The translations under genes and the position numbers were made by a program. This document shows, one piece after another, positions 13,001 to 24,245 of a stretch of 64,000 nt of DNA. The notes below the pieces were generated by a model that was not told where the DNA came from, made no database searches, and worked only from the letters and a program-made list of their open reading frames with translations. Origin of the DNA: Cyclaneusma minus (Eukaryota > Ascomycota > Leotiomycetes > Marthamycetales > Marthamycetaceae); NCBI GenBank assembly GCA_037179335.1, contig JAKZHN010000010.1:1309870-1373869 (forward strand), given 5' to 3'. Every line of letters starts with the position of its first letter. Position 1 is the first letter of the stretch.

Positions 13001-14715
13001 ATTTCAATGACGCTTTCGTTCCCAGAAGCAATTTCTCCACTTGCGACACCCCAGATCTTACACAAGACAGTCATAGCCTCTGCACGAACTGCGTGCTTGC
13101 GGTCTCGCGCCCGGTCTCCAAGATGGCTCAGTATAGACCCCGGCGTATTGATGCCACCATTTGAGGCTAAGTGCGTCATGATATCCCGGAAGCTGAAGCA
13201 TCCCACAGCTTTGACAGCAGCCATTCTAACTCTCTCCTCTCCATCATTTAGCTTTTCTGACAGGCCTTGAATAAGAGTGGTTTCTTCTTCACGACTCAAG
13301 CCAATACCTCCTGCTGAAGTCAGTAGAATCCTGCCTATGGCTGTAGTCCATCCGGATCGAATGATGGGCGATTTGTCATTCTTGCGACCTAGAAAGCTTT
13401 GGTAGACGCCTGCGTGAGCCTGTGCGAATGACTGTGGGGACAATGGAGTTGTGAGAATACTCGTAGCTGCGTGGGTTTGGGGCGGGTCTGAGAGTCGCAC
13501 CGGGGGATAAGCGGCCGGGTCCATTACAGGAGGGGGCGGGGGTCCCGCTGCTCCGATTCCAGATATGATATCTCCCAATGTCTCAGTTGAGAGAAGGCGA
13601 AGTTGGATGTTCTCGGCCGAGAGTTCGGCTTCAAGCTGCGGGATGACATTCTGCAGAACCGCAGGTGAAGCTCGCCACAGCTCTCGCAAGAGCTTATGCG
13701 CTTTATGTAGTTCCCTAAGATCTGCTTCCGTGGGTCCCGCCGGCGCATCTTCATCATCTGAATCCTCCGAGACATCGTCTGCCCTTCGATGACCATTAGG
13801 CTTCGCAGTTGTGGTAGCAGAACCCGAAGCATCCATTATGACGTCGTTGAAGTACTGGCTGACATATCTCGCCATCTTTTCCGGACACATGTTGCAAATG
13901 GTAGCTGCCATCTTGTATGCTGTGGGTAGCTCTTTCAACAGTAGCGTGGACTGCTTCTCGTCGTGCTCGGCATTCTTATTCTTCCCAGACCCTGGGCTTG
14001 CTGCTCTGAGAAACTGGGCGATTACAACATCAATGACTTGAGGAGGTAGATTCGCTGCTTCGTCAATGATGGTGACCAAAGTCTGGCCCATGTTGTATTC
14101 GACTTGCTTGCTGAGCTGCTCATCCGTCGAGTTCTTGGACGAGCCCGAGACGATATCGAAAAAGGACGTAAAGAGGTGCAGCGTGAGCGCATCGGCATTG
14201 GGGATGTCTGTGAGGAGGACAATACTCTTCACTTCGGCCAGTGAGTTCAGCACATACATGTGCTGGGTGTTGTAGGTATTCGATGGGTCGGACAGGGCTG
14301 GCAGGATGGATGTGATGAACAGGGTGAAGATATCCTTGATGCGCCATGAGCTCGCATCTCACAATTGGGGCAGAGCACATACCTTCAGCTGGGTCTGAGT
14401 AAAGGGCGCATCCGGGGCGCATATCTTGAGGATATCGACCAAGCAGCAGGCGGTGAATGCTCTAACACCGCGGTCCTTATGGGACAGGAGATTGTGGCCG
14501 GCCAGCTCTTTCGCGACCTTGGTCAGAGAGGACTTGTCAGTTTCTTCCTGGTCCATCTCTCTCAGCTCCTTTGCCAGGTCGCCCAGGCGCCGCAGCAGCT
14601 CTCCAGTCGCGATTGGCTTTCCGGCGCGCCATGACAAGGGCTCACTGAATTGCAGGCTCGTCAGGTCTGGCTCCTCCTCTTCGACTTCGGCTTGAGCACC
14701 GCGTCGGGGCGCCAT
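10024..14715 (-). CDS. PDS5: Cohesin-associated protein Pds5 (BimD/Spo76 family)
   Basis: Large HEAT-repeat protein that binds cohesin in the nucleus and controls sister-chromatid cohesion. Three exons: 14715-14383, 14334-10876, 10815-10024 (1527 aa), with 48- and 60-bp introns, both in phase 0. The start at 14715 is the first ATG (MAPRRG...); the codons upstream begin with GTG. The body carries the Pds5 pattern: RAFTACCLVDILKICAPDAP, DIFTLFITSILPAL, HMYVLNSLAEVKS, then helical repeats to about residue 1260. The C-terminal exon is disordered and charged, with acidic runs, Lys/Pro-rich stretches and a GRKGGRG segment like an AT-hook, plausible for chromatin contact. Length is normal for fungal Pds5. 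Call is by family pattern, not by search. Confidence 0.93.
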
Positions 14716-16509
14716 GGTGGATGACACTTCCGTCGCAGTGGTTGCAATGAATCAGTTGACCAAAGGGCATAAAACGGGGTGTGGCAGGAGGAGGTCGCGG
14801 GGAATGGGGGCGCTGGATGGACGGGGAGGACTCGATTCGGCTGTATGTTGGAAGTAGGTGGGTAACACGTCGCAGGGCAACATTCGCGGAAATTCAGACA
14901 CGCGCCGAGCTATCAAGAAGCGCTAAAGTTTGAGAGCTTGGGCTTCCAAGAATCGCGAATTTCGACCTTTGGCTGTTAGACCAATTGCATTGCCCTTTCT
15001 CGATTTATATCTGAGCGTAATACAGCTCTTGGCCAGCTTATTGTTGTATTTAAACCGACTTCTTATGGCCCGCGCTTTCCGTCTAGGATCCCGCAAGCCC
15101 GCCTACAGACCTACTTAGCAGCCGAGCAATCGCCAATCCCAGAAACCTGCTGCTGGCTCCTGATGAGAACTCCCGTGTTTTAAAGGATCCCAAGTCGAGC
15201 ACCACGAGTCGGGAATAGTAGTACGGGCTGCTTGGCTTTTGCTAGTTACAAGAGGAAGAATCGATTCCTGACCTAAACAGGATGCGCGCTCCCATCGCGA
15301 CACCAAAGAAGCCTACGGGAAGCTTCGAATATCCTGGGCTAGGTAACCGACCACGTTTTGGCAAAGCAGATATCCAATGAGCAGAGCCTCCTCGTCGCCT
15401 ACTGTGATACTGCATCCTCTGTTCAAACTACCTGAGGTCAAGTGATGCAAATTATCAGCAGGTGAGGCAAGATGCGTTGGCATCGTGGTCCAAATCTGGT
15501 AGAACCGAGGCAAGACGCCAACTATACTGGCAGCTAGGTGGTGAAACGACATAACAAGAGAGCAATGAAAACAACCGCGGGTTCCACGGCCAAGTTGACT
15601 TGTACTGAAACTTCCAAGTGGACAGGTCTTGGGCTGCTCCTCGTCAGTCGAGTCCTGAATCCGAAACGGCATTTCGTTCTCTCGGATTCCGTGGTACATG
15701 ATATCATCAGCTGAAGAGTGCCGAGGATGAAGGTTTGGACTTTCGATTGAAAGACAGAAGGCTGATGTCGGATGAAGTGAGGGAACGTTGCGGGGGATCG
15801 ACAGGGCTAGGTTCCTCACGTGTAGACTGGATCTCGAACTAGCATTCCGGTCCTCAGCCTCTCAACTTCTCAAGTCTGCTGATCTCGTATTGCCTCTGCA
15901 CCACAGCCGAGCACATATTACTTGACGACATATGGCTGGGAGACACGAGGTAAGGTACCAAAGTACAGATCGCGGGCTGAGCCTCGCTATTGCTTGGCAC
16001 GACTTTTGGCTTTCTCCATGCGTGCCGGTCCGTGTTCGACCGCACATCATCGCGTGACGTTGCTCCAGCGCAAGTCCCATCGCCCAACTCGCTCGCATTC
16101 AACTACCGCCAGCACAACACTTTCGTCTTTCGGTGGCAGGCGGTAATCGTGGTCGTCGTATTTCGTTGCATTGGCCGTTGCCTGCACCTGTGTTTGCTTC
16201 TGCGAGTGGTTGCCGAGACACACGAGCAAGTGACTCGGTGGGACGTCATGGCCAACTGCCAAGCTGCTGTATGTGGCCCTCTTTTGCAACATTCGATCCT
16301 TGCCTTGTACCGCTTCTCGTATCCCATGCAGAAAGCTTTGCTGTGAGTCTGTGGCTGCTGCCAGTCTTGGGGATAGCTTGGCCCAAGTGCTTGCCATTGC
16401 TATACGGGGAGGCTGGTCACCTGGTGCCTATGCTCTTTCTATTCTAGCTTCCTTCAATCCTTAAGGTAAGAGCCGTGCGAGCATCCTGGATAGCGTGATC
16501 AAGCAGATC
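14716..16509. other. Intergenic region, about 1.8 kb
   Basis: Separates the divergent PDS5 and secreted-protein genes. The longest frame (15313-15819, minus) starts with GTG and has no domain-like features. Several overlapping frames around 15850-16450 on both strands exclude each other. I see no supportable gene; it probably holds both promoters and a long 5' leader. Confidence 0.45.
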
Positions 16510-16516
16510 TATATAA
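16510..16516 (+). promoter_or_regulatory. TATA box for the secreted two-domain protein
   Basis: TATATAA lies 130 bp before the ATG at 16646, in a spacing that would place transcription start about 100 bp upstream of the coding region. The leader after it is C/T-rich. A TATA promoter suits a regulated or highly expressed secreted protein. Confidence 0.5.
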
Positions 16517-16645
16517 GATCAGAGCTCGTGGCGTCTCTTCTCTGGACATGCCCAACATCCACTACAGTATTCAATCAAACGTATTTTCAAGATCCAGATA
16601 GTAGTCTCTGGTCTCCCGCCTCTTCCAACACCACTCACCAGCAAC

Positions 16646-17416
16646 ATGTTTTCCAAGTCCACCACCATCATCTCTGCCCTCGGTCTGGCAGGCACCTCTC
16701 TGGCCGCCGTCCTTCCACGCCAGACCACCGACTCATGGACTCTCACCAACTTCACTGCTGACGCTTCCTCCGGAACTGCTGTCCACTACACCTTTGGCAT
16801 CACCGAGAACAGCACTCCCATCTCCCAGTGTGACTATACCATCCCCGGAAACCTGACAACCACCTACCAAGCCATTGCCTGTGGCGATGGTCGTTTCAGT
16901 ATCAACCAAGGATACAACTCCGAGGGCTTCATTGTCGTCGTTCCCACCGACACCTCCCTGAACCAGGACGCTTTCTTTGGCTACCAGACCGCCCAGCTCG
17001 GTACCACCAAGGCCGTCTCCCCCGACGTGAGCGAGCCCTCCTACATCAAGAAGCGCAAGATGGCCAAGCGCCAATCATCTGACTGGACCGTCTCCCACTT
17101 CACCCGCAACTGCGACGTCAACCCCAACGAGTGTGCCTACGACTTCCAAATCGCCAGCCCCGAATATACCGGTGCATGCGATGTCGTGGACGTCTACGCG
17201 GAGAGGGGCGACGATGGTTACACCCAGAGCTGGTATGGTGTTCCTTGCGAGCAGAACAGCAACTACGAGATCAGCTGGGGATACAACTCTGCTTATGATT
17301 CTGCCATTATGACCATCAAGGACGTGTCTGCATCCCAGATGGCTTTCTTCGGATACAACAGCGTCAGCAACCAAGTCGAGTTCCCGAACGTGAGCAGCCC
17401 GGCAGTCGCTGCATAA
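16646..17416 (+). CDS. Secreted protein with two related domains joined by a Kex2-type linker
   Basis: Single-exon, 256 aa, with a signal peptide (hydrophobic 7-21, then AVLPRQ). Two related units follow. Unit 1 (about 30-115) runs WTLTNF ... HYTFGIT ... QCDYTI ... AIACGDGRFSINQGYN ... DAFFGY. Unit 2 (about 146-240) runs DWTVSHF ... CAYDFQIAS ... CDVVDV ... GVPCEQNSNYEISWGYN ... MAFFGYNS. Unit 1 has Cys 62 and 79; unit 2 has Cys 156, 163, 178 and 201. Between them is a dibasic stretch KKRKMAKR ending at 142, and both units begin with Gln right after an Arg. I infer Kex2 cleavage in the Golgi into two small proteins. The beta-rich pattern recalls small secreted fungal proteins such as AA1-like ones, but I cannot assign a family. 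Confidence 0.8.
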   Translation: MFSKSTTIISALGLAGTSLAAVLPRQTTDSWTLTNFTADASSGTAVHYTFGITENSTPISQCDYTIPGNLTTTYQAIACGDGRFSINQGYNSEGFIVVVPTDTSLNQDAFFGYQTAQLGTTKAVSPDVSEPSYIKKRKMAKRQSSDWTVSHFTRNCDVNPNECAYDFQIASPEYTGACDVVDVYAERGDDGYTQSWYGVPCEQNSNYEISWGYNSAYDSAIMTIKDVSASQMAFFGYNSVSNQVEFPNVSSPAVAA

Positions 17417-18247
17417 AGTTTCTGATCTTTGGCTGAAAGTGGAGAGGGATATATGCATCGGTGGCGTTTTGGGCATTGGGTCTTCTGGGTTTTCATGGAA
17501 AATGGACGAATCATGACACTCTTTCGGATATGGGACTGGGATGGCAAGCATGGCGATGGCGGAAACAACTGATAAACGGACGCTCATTTGGATACCCGGA
17601 ACTGAGACATGGATTGGCATGCATGGCTATTGCGGCAAACGACTGGAATGACACTCCTTATGACCGCACGAGAGTCTAGAATAATTTTTTTAATTCATAA
17701 TCCGACTTGGAGGCAATAAAAGGCCATGATATTTACAGTTCCCTAAGTCATGCTGTCCAATATCTTTGAATTTGAGGCCCTCAATTGACTCCTTGACTGG
17801 CATTCGATAACGCGATTGATCCAGGCTCCTACCTTGCGGCGGATTTCCTGGCAGATTTTCTTTCCGGTGGACTTGAATATTTCCAGGTCAATAAGGAGAA
17901 AGCCAAGCTACTTCAGTGCTTGTCAACGACTTGGATCGCAGGAAGAAGGGTTTCCGGCGTGAGCCAGTGCTGATTTCATGAGCAGAGCTTGTGCTGAGAG
18001 ACATGGAGACTCGCTGACGGTCCCGCAAGCCGTTCCTTCCGCTATCTTCGATGCCAACTCTGCCCTGCCAGAAGTGGTATCTCGGGGTTAAGTTTAGCTG
18101 CGATGGTAGAAAAAGCACTGTTTAAACTATGTAAGCACCTGGTATACTTGGGGGTATAGGATGGAGATAGAGGAATGGCATTGGTATAGCGTCAACCTCA
18201 AACCGTAGGCAGAGATCCGCTACCTCAGACTGCGTTGCACTCTCCAC
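17417..18247. other. Convergent intergenic region
   Basis: About 830 bp between the secreted-protein gene and the capping-enzyme gene, which converge. Frames here are short and unsupported. It should hold both 3' untranslated regions; an AATAAAA polyadenylation-like signal lies near 17715. Confidence 0.45.
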
Positions 18248-19490
18248 TCAAGTGGGCCTCCCGTTGACACCATTTTGCTTCGCTGCTTCCCTTCTATCCG
18301 ACTCCCTCTTCTTCCAACAGTCTCTGATGCCCTTTGCTTCAGCCATCAAGTCCCGCTCCGTGACTCTATCTTCGATACTCTCGATGACGCTCTCCACAGT
18401 ACTGATGTGGTTGGCTTCCTTCTTGTCATCTCTGAACTTCATGAAGCGCCACCGCTTCTGAGAATCCATGTAGCATTCCACGATGCGATCCTCCAGTGGC
18501 TGCCTGAGGCTTTTCAGATCGCCCCACTCCTCGGGCTCAAGATACATTTTGTCGTAGGGTGGCATCTCAACCTTGTTGTCACCATAGTGGACCATCAAGT
18601 TGCAGGTCGGCATGGCGTCAAAGTCATACCATGGCTCCGTGATTCCATTCGCTTTGTCCTGGTCATCCGGCTCGACGAGGGGAAAATCCAGTGTAAGGCG
18701 GAAGTCGATACTATTCTCTTCCGCCTTCTTCCACTTCAAGATGTGCTGGTCTGTGCCGAATGTGTACTCGGTCTCTCGGCAGGTAAAGATCAAGCCATCG
18801 TTTCCGTGGAGTAACGATGGCAAGACTTGACGAAACATCATCTCAATTCCGTAAGAGAACTCCATCTTCTTCTCCTCCATGATGAACGGCAGGTACTGTA
18901 TTTCGGAGGGGAATCTTTCATAAAGCCTCTTGTACGGCGTGTTGATCATCTCTTTGAAGTATGCGATGCGTTTGTCGAGCGTTCGGTTCATGAGAACCTT
19001 CTGATCCATGACCAGGCAATCAAACACCAGGTACTTCGGTTCTCGCGTTCCGTTGGCCATCTCATCCATCACAAGCTCGCCGTCGAGAACTGTATCGGTG
19101 TGAAACATTTGATCCGAAGCCGGCATGGGAAAGTGGAGCCCCTCAACGAACCAGTAGTCATTCTTGCGGTCGATCAGGTAGTGTATCTCTCGGCCATTAT
19201 CCTGGGTGCAGTAGAGGAGATAGCGAATACCGTCGGATTTTTCACAGACGTAGTAGCTGAAGAAACGCAGTCAGTGTTTCCGTCTCTTCCTTGAGATGCG
19301 GAGCGCATATGACTCACTCTTTGCGCTTCAACTCCTCCAGGTGTCGTCTGGCGAAGCTCACAGGTTGAGCTCCCGGAAACGATCGAGACCTGCGCATCAA
19401 CAGCTGGGCGACATCTTCTTGGAGGGTATGTTGCAGATCCGCTTCAGCCTTGACACCCGGCGCGTCAATCCTGAAGTATGGGCTGGGCAT
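18248..19490 (-). CDS. CEG1: mRNA-capping enzyme alpha subunit (guanylyltransferase)
   Basis: Nuclear guanylyltransferase that adds GMP to the 5' end of nascent mRNA. Two exons, 19490-19318 and 19256-18248 (393 aa), with a 61-bp intron. The junction rebuilds the active-site motif DYYVCEKSDGIRYLLY; Lys64 in EKSDG is the expected site of GMP attachment. Other nucleotidyltransferase motifs follow: DTVLDGELV, DGLIFTCRETEY and ILKWKKAEENSIDF. The N-terminal FPGAQPVSFARRHLEELKR is also typical of the family. The start at 19490 is the only ATG in the open frame; codons further upstream lack ATG, though a tiny extra 5' exon cannot be excluded. The C-terminal 60 residues form a charged helix. Length is a little shorter than in yeast. 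Confidence 0.92.
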
Positions 19491-20079
19491 GATTGCTGGC
19501 GGAATGCTCAAGGCGCAACCCGCGCGACCGAGGGTGTAGTTTGGTGTTGCGAAAGTGCACGGCGGAGACGGTCGCAAGAAGGCAGTTATGGGTCGGAGTT
19601 ATGCCGCAAGAATCGCAGAGTCGGGTAGGCTGGCATCAGTCGGATCGCAAGTCTGAAGCATATGCTTTTTGCAAAAGCGCGCGCAGGTTAGATGAGGTGA
19701 AGGTAGAAACAGAAGCGAAATCCGATACGCCGTTCAGAGACTCATAAGGCGATGCGACCGGAGCGGGGCGGGGCGGAAAGTCGATGAGTACCTACCTACA
19801 TGTACTACAACATTGAAGTAGTAAGTACTCTGTGATAACATAAGACCATGTCCACTGGCAACTTCACAGCCGACTTGTACTATTTGATCTGCGCTCCGCC
19901 GTTTTCTATAATAATTCCTTCCAATTCTTCTTTTTGGAAAACCCGAATATGCATGGCTTCTTGGTGGTGGGAAAACGAAGACCCACGATTACAGGAATGG
20001 CAGAAAGCAATGACTGTCTTCTCATCTGTAATTTGACAAAGACATGTTCCAATAGTACATCTTTGTTCACTGGAACCAT
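19491..20079. other. Intergenic, capping-enzyme promoter
   Basis: About 590 bp with no supportable gene. It holds the promoter of the capping enzyme and the 3' flank of the bL19m gene. Palindrome-like TACCTACCTACATGTA sequence occurs near 19790. Confidence 0.45.
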
Positions 20080-20801
20080 CTACCTCTTCCCCTTGCCCTT
20101 CTTCTTATTTGACTTATTCTGCGAGGATGAACTGCCCGCCATGCCCTCGGTCAAGCTCCTCCTCTGCCTCAGATAGGCACTCACCACACCCTGCACACTG
20201 CCCAGATCGTGTTTCGGCTTGCGCATATAAGTAAGACGAGCCCTCCTGGCCCTCTTCTTCTGGTATCTCTGCACCACCTCAATGCCCTCCACATTCGGAC
20301 TGTAGATCTTGTACCACATTTCGACGCCGACTCTGGTAAGCTGGTTGCGCAATAGGATGGCCGTATCGACGCCGCGCCGCCGGATGTTGATGCACACGCC
20401 GGCAAAGGGGTCGCCATTCTTCTGTCGCACCAGCAGGATATCGCCGACTTTGGCGGCTTCCTTGTTGGCCTTGGAGAACAGGTAGGAGCGCGAGCCGGTC
20501 GGGTCGAGGCGGGCGATTTGGCTGGCTTGCAGGGCGGCAATGGGGTCTTTGCAGTTATCAAGTAATGACGGCGGCGGCTTGAAGGTGGGAATCTTCTTGG
20601 GAGCTGCGTGCGAGCATTAGCTTGGAGCCGGCTTCGACAAGGGCGTGGCTACGGACCTTTCGGTTTGCTGATGGGGAAGGGGAGAGGAGAGGAATTGACG
20701 GCTTGGCGATATGTGGACATGGGCCTCTTGGGGGTGTTCTGGAGGCGGGCATTGCGAAGTAACGACTTCCAGCAGCACAGTGGCCGCCCGGTTGGCGGCA
20801 T
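20080..20801 (-). CDS. IMG1: Mitochondrial large-subunit ribosomal protein bL19m
   Basis: Component of the mitochondrial 54S ribosomal subunit. Two exons, 20801-20657 and 20603-20080 (222 aa), separated by a 53-bp intron with a GTCCGT donor. The first 45 residues are a basic, Ser/Arg-rich presequence (WKSLLRNARLQNTPKRPMSTYR), fit for matrix import. The core has the L19 pattern: VGDILLVRQKNGDPFAGVCINIRRRGVDTAI is the conserved block, then LLRNQLTRVGVEMWYKIYSPNV and VVQRYQKKRARRARLTYMR. The tail is a Lys-rich extension. It is transcribed away from the neighbouring gene at 21076 across only 274 bp. Confidence 0.9.
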
Positions 20802-21075
20802 GATGGAGAGTGGGAGATGGTGGTTGCCGTTGCCGTTGCGAGAGGAATTGGCGTTGTAAAGCACGTAACGTCGAGTAGAGATGCAGCTGCGCCGGCGAAA
20901 GTCTCCCGACCTCAAAAATGCTTCGCGTAAATTTAACGTCGATTCGATGCACTCGACCTCACAACCGCGCCCGCCCACCCTCGTCTCTCGCCTTTCGCGC
21001 CGCCAAAAGCACTACATACTCACAGGCCTAATCTGGACGGCGAGTTTCCTCCGGTAGAGAGGCCCAGCATCCAAT
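20802..21075. promoter_or_regulatory. Divergent promoter shared by two mitochondrial-protein genes
   Basis: A 274-bp gap between the start codons of bL19m (minus) and the mitochondrial protein at 21076 (plus). So short a gap means both genes must draw on the same control region. I see no TATA box; C/T-rich runs flank both starts. Confidence 0.5.
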
Positions 21076-22315
21076 ATGCCAGCCAGGCAAGCTCCGCGAG
21101 CAGCTGCCTACGCTCAATGCGCCTTCAGAGCTTCGTTCAGAAGCCTGCATCCGCGGCAGCAGCAGCGGACATTTACCAGCTCTACTGTCCGCCCAAAAAC
21201 CGGTATCTACACTCTACTTTCCAACTCGCCGCCACTTTCATCTGTTGCATTGTCCTGACCGACCACAAGCTCCTGTGCCGAACTTCAAGCCCTCCTCGTC
21301 CCCCGAACTGGACGCTCTCCTCTCGCAATTCCGAGCAAAAGTCTTCATGCCCGCTGTGCTAAACGACGCCCACCGCCAGCTGATATACAAAAAGAAAGCC
21401 CAAAAGTCCCTCGAAATGGATCCCGTCACGGTCGAGCTCGGCGACGAAAAGTTCAAGCTGGAGCACATCGACAGGACGAAAGATCTACCCGACACGCGCG
21501 ACGGTGTGAGAACTGCCCTGAGCTTGTTCAGGGAGCCCAAGGACTGGTGGAACATCAAATACTTGCTCGAAGGACTGACCATCGCCAAACGGCGCATTCG
21601 TGAGCCTCTCTGGAAAACTATCATTAACAAGGCCGGAAAAGCGGGCCAAATGGAGGTTATTTTGGAGTGTGCAAGACGGTCAGCGGAGACGTCGCTTGTT
21701 CTCGACAAGCCATGGTCGGTGGACAAAATCATGTTGTGGATCCACTATGAGGCCCTTTTCAACAACTTCCGCGCCGAAGCATCGAGAAAGGCCCTGCGCA
21801 TGGCTGAACAGATTGCATTCCTGCTGGAGGAGGAGAAACACTGCGGTGGTCCAGCCAAAGCCGGAGAAGACCCTAGAGTGAGCCCCGTAGTAGTGGGTGT
21901 TTTGCTGCAGTTATCTGGCGTCAACTCTCTGAAAATGCCCGAGGATGCAGATGCGAAAAAGAAAGTTGAGAGCTATGCACTAAGATTTGCCGGCGTACTA
22001 GAGAGACAGGTTGACGAGAATTCGACAAAGGCCGGAGAGCAGATCATTGCAGAGCCGGAGAACCCTGATGCCCACACTCGCAACAAGGACCTTCGCCGCC
22101 TGGCGCCGCTTTTCTATGCGGTTCACAATGCTGAAAAGGTGCTGGGTCAAGAAGCCGATGTTGTCCAGAAATTGCGGCCTTGGCAGCAAACATGGGAGGA
22201 TCGTCTTAAGATGACCAGAGGCGCGATAGTGGCAGAGGAGGGAGAGGAGGGGGCCAAGCAATTGTTGGGAGTGCAAATCTACGACAGGCTTCTTCTCGCT
22301 GCTGCCCCAGCGTAG
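21076..22315 (+). CDS. Conserved fungal mitochondrial protein of unknown function
   Basis: Two exons, 21076-21202 and 21270-22315 (390 aa). The 67-bp intron has a CTGAC branch-like site, ends in AAG, and joins two otherwise separate frames in phase. Residues 1-40 form a presequence rich in Arg, Ala and Ser with RTFTSSTVRP, suggesting cleavage in the matrix. The mature part is helical: a conserved-looking block with LNDAHRQLIYKKKAQKSL, then FREPKDWWNIKYLLEGL and later KDLRRLAPLFYAVHNAEKVLG. I do not recognise a catalytic motif. The divergent promoter shared with a mitoribosomal protein suggests, by inference only, a role in mitochondrial translation. Confidence 0.8.
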
Positions 22316-22428
22316 TATCGATCGTGACGAAGAAAGTCAGAAATGGCCAACGAATCAAGATGCAGTCTCTTGAGCCCCCCAGAACTCCTATGTACGGTGT
22401 TTTTGGTATGTACATTATGTAAAATAGG

Positions 22429-23638
22429 CTATGGTAACACGATGTACTTTTCCAGATGCTGAGGAATGGCCTCGAGCAGTTTCTTCTCCGTCAGCCACTT
22501 CTTCGAGAACAGCCTGTCAGCGTATCGGTAAGCACCATCGCACAGGATCGTCACGACAGTATTGCCCTTCCCGAGCTTATCCGCAACATCTTTGGCAGCC
22601 GCGACGTTCAGACACGAGCTGGCACCCAAGTAAAGGCCTTCCTCATCCAAGCAGCGGTAGACCATCTCAATGCTCTTCTCGTCGCTGATATGCAAAGCTC
22701 CGTCCAGCGATCCAATGTCGTCCTTCAGGTTGTCAGTTATTCGCCCTTGACCGATGCCTTCCGTGATACTCGAGCCCGTTCGCTCCTTCAGCTTGCCTCC
22801 AGACGCAATGTACGAATGCAGCACACTTCCCGGTGGATCCGCCAAAAAGCACTTAACCCTCCCATCACTCGCCGCCTTCAAATACCTGGTGATACCAGCC
22901 AGCGTGCCCGCGGTGCCAGTAGCACACGTAAAAGCGTCGATCTTCCCATTCGTTTGCGCCCAAATTTCCGGCCCGGTCGTCTCCACGTGTGCCTGTCTAT
23001 TCGCCGTATTATCGAACTGGTTTGTCCATACCGCATTCTCCAGGGACTCCGCATGTCTCTTCGCCTGATGGTTGTAATTCATCGGATTATCAAACGCCAC
23101 CGCCGGCACCGGATATACTTCTGCGCCTAGCAATCGAAGCAAGTCGATTTTGCCCTGAGACTGCGTGTTGGGCATGTAGATGACAAGCTTGTAGCCTTTC
23201 GAGCGACAGACGTGCGCCAGACCAATGCCAGTGTTGCCGGCAGTGCCTTCGACAACTGTCCCGCCGGGCTTGAGCAGGCCGCGCTCTTCGGCATCTTTTA
23301 CCACGTAGAGGGCGGCGCGGTCTTTGACGCTGCCGCCGGGATTCATGAATTCAGCTTTGCCCAGGATCTCGCAGCCGGTTTCCTCGGAGAGCTTGTTGAG
23401 GCGAATCAAGGGCGTGTTGCCGATTGCTGGAGCTTGTGGTTAGCGAAAGGGTTTCGCGACATCTCACAATAGCTTTTGAAAAGGAGTATTGGGGGGATGT
23501 ACCGCCTACAAGGCCCCTGACAACGCCTTGGGCTCGAGATACGCCAATGCCGTAAGCATTTTTGCTTTCCATCTGCACAGCGCTCTCAGCGGCGTAGCGC
23601 GCCGTTGTGGTAAAGCGTCGAACTCCGAGGCGAAACAT
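22429..23638 (-). CDS. cysB: Cysteine synthase (O-acetylserine sulfhydrylase), mitochondrial
   Basis: PLP enzyme that makes cysteine from O-acetylserine and sulfide. Two exons, 23638-23503 and 23426-22429 (377 aa), with a 76-bp phase-1 intron whose removal rebuilds GAIGNTPLIRLNKL. The PLP lysine is in PGGSVKDRA (about Lys80), the phosphate loop is GTAGNTGIG, and the sulfate/substrate loop and C-terminal EEGLYLGASSCLNVAAAK are intact. The N-terminus MFRLGVRRFTTTARYA is a mitochondrial presequence. Whole-length resemblance to the Aspergillus cysB product is strong as I recall it. The gene ends 113 bp from, and converges with, the mitochondrial protein at 21076. Confidence 0.93.
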
Positions 23639-24118
23639 CTTTGTGGCCGGAATTTCAGAACAATATACTAGAGGGACGGGGGGGATTGAAGGAAAAGGAC
23701 AAGGAACGACTGAGCAGGTCCGAGAGGATCGCGTACTCCCCAGAAGCTGTCTACCCAAATAATACAGCACAGGTGGGATGATGGCACGGCTGGGGCGTTG
23801 TGAATGGAGCCGATGACGGAATCCCGGTCGATATCCGATTCTCTGCAACTTTGTCATCAATCACATCAAATAGGTCCATACCTTATTATTCATGACTTCG
23901 AATTTCAACCCTCATACGACGCTACTAACCAAAATTCAAATCCAACTGTGTAGAGTACTACAGACTACAGCTTGTTTGCACTTCTTAAAAAAGACACTGC
24001 AACCAAAAGCTGCTACAGCCAATATCCAAGTTGATATGAAAACCGCTCGGTCAACCACCGTTACGCTACTCATCTTCGTCAAGTACGCAAAAAGTGGCAC
24101 TCCTCACGTAATGACTCC
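23639..24118. other. Intergenic, cysteine synthase promoter
   Basis: About 480 bp upstream of cysteine synthase and before the tRNA. No gene supported. Confidence 0.45.
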
Positions 24119-24201
24119 GGACCGCTGGCGCAACGGTAGCGCGTTCGACTCCAGTATCTGGGTCTATCGAAAGGTTATCCGTTCAAATCGGGTGTGGTTC
24201 A
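24119..24201 (+). tRNA. tRNA-Trp (anticodon CCA) with an 11-nt intron
   Basis: All four arms fold. The acceptor stem pairs GGACCGC (24119-24125) with GTGGTTC (24194-24200), allowing G-U pairs, with discriminator A. The D-arm is GCGC/GCGC around AACGGTA. The anticodon stem TTCGA/TCGAA encloses CTCCAG, an 11-base intron (24155-24165) and A; the anticodon CCA is at 24151-24153. The T-arm is ATCCG-TTCAAAT-CGGGT. The intron sits one base after the anticodon, the standard place. Confidence 0.9.
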
Positions 24202-24226
24202 ATACCTCACGTTGTCATTACATCAA

Positions 24227-24245
24227 TTTTTCTATCATTTTTTTT
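24227..24245 (+). terminator. Pol III terminator of the tRNA-Trp gene
   Basis: A run of five T (24227-24231) followed by a run of eight T (24238-24245), 26 bp after the tRNA end, suits RNA polymerase III termination. Confidence 0.6.

Noticed and set aside
15313..15819. 168-codon minus-strand frame
   Set aside because: Begins with GTG and has mixed, non-domain-like composition; treated as chance.
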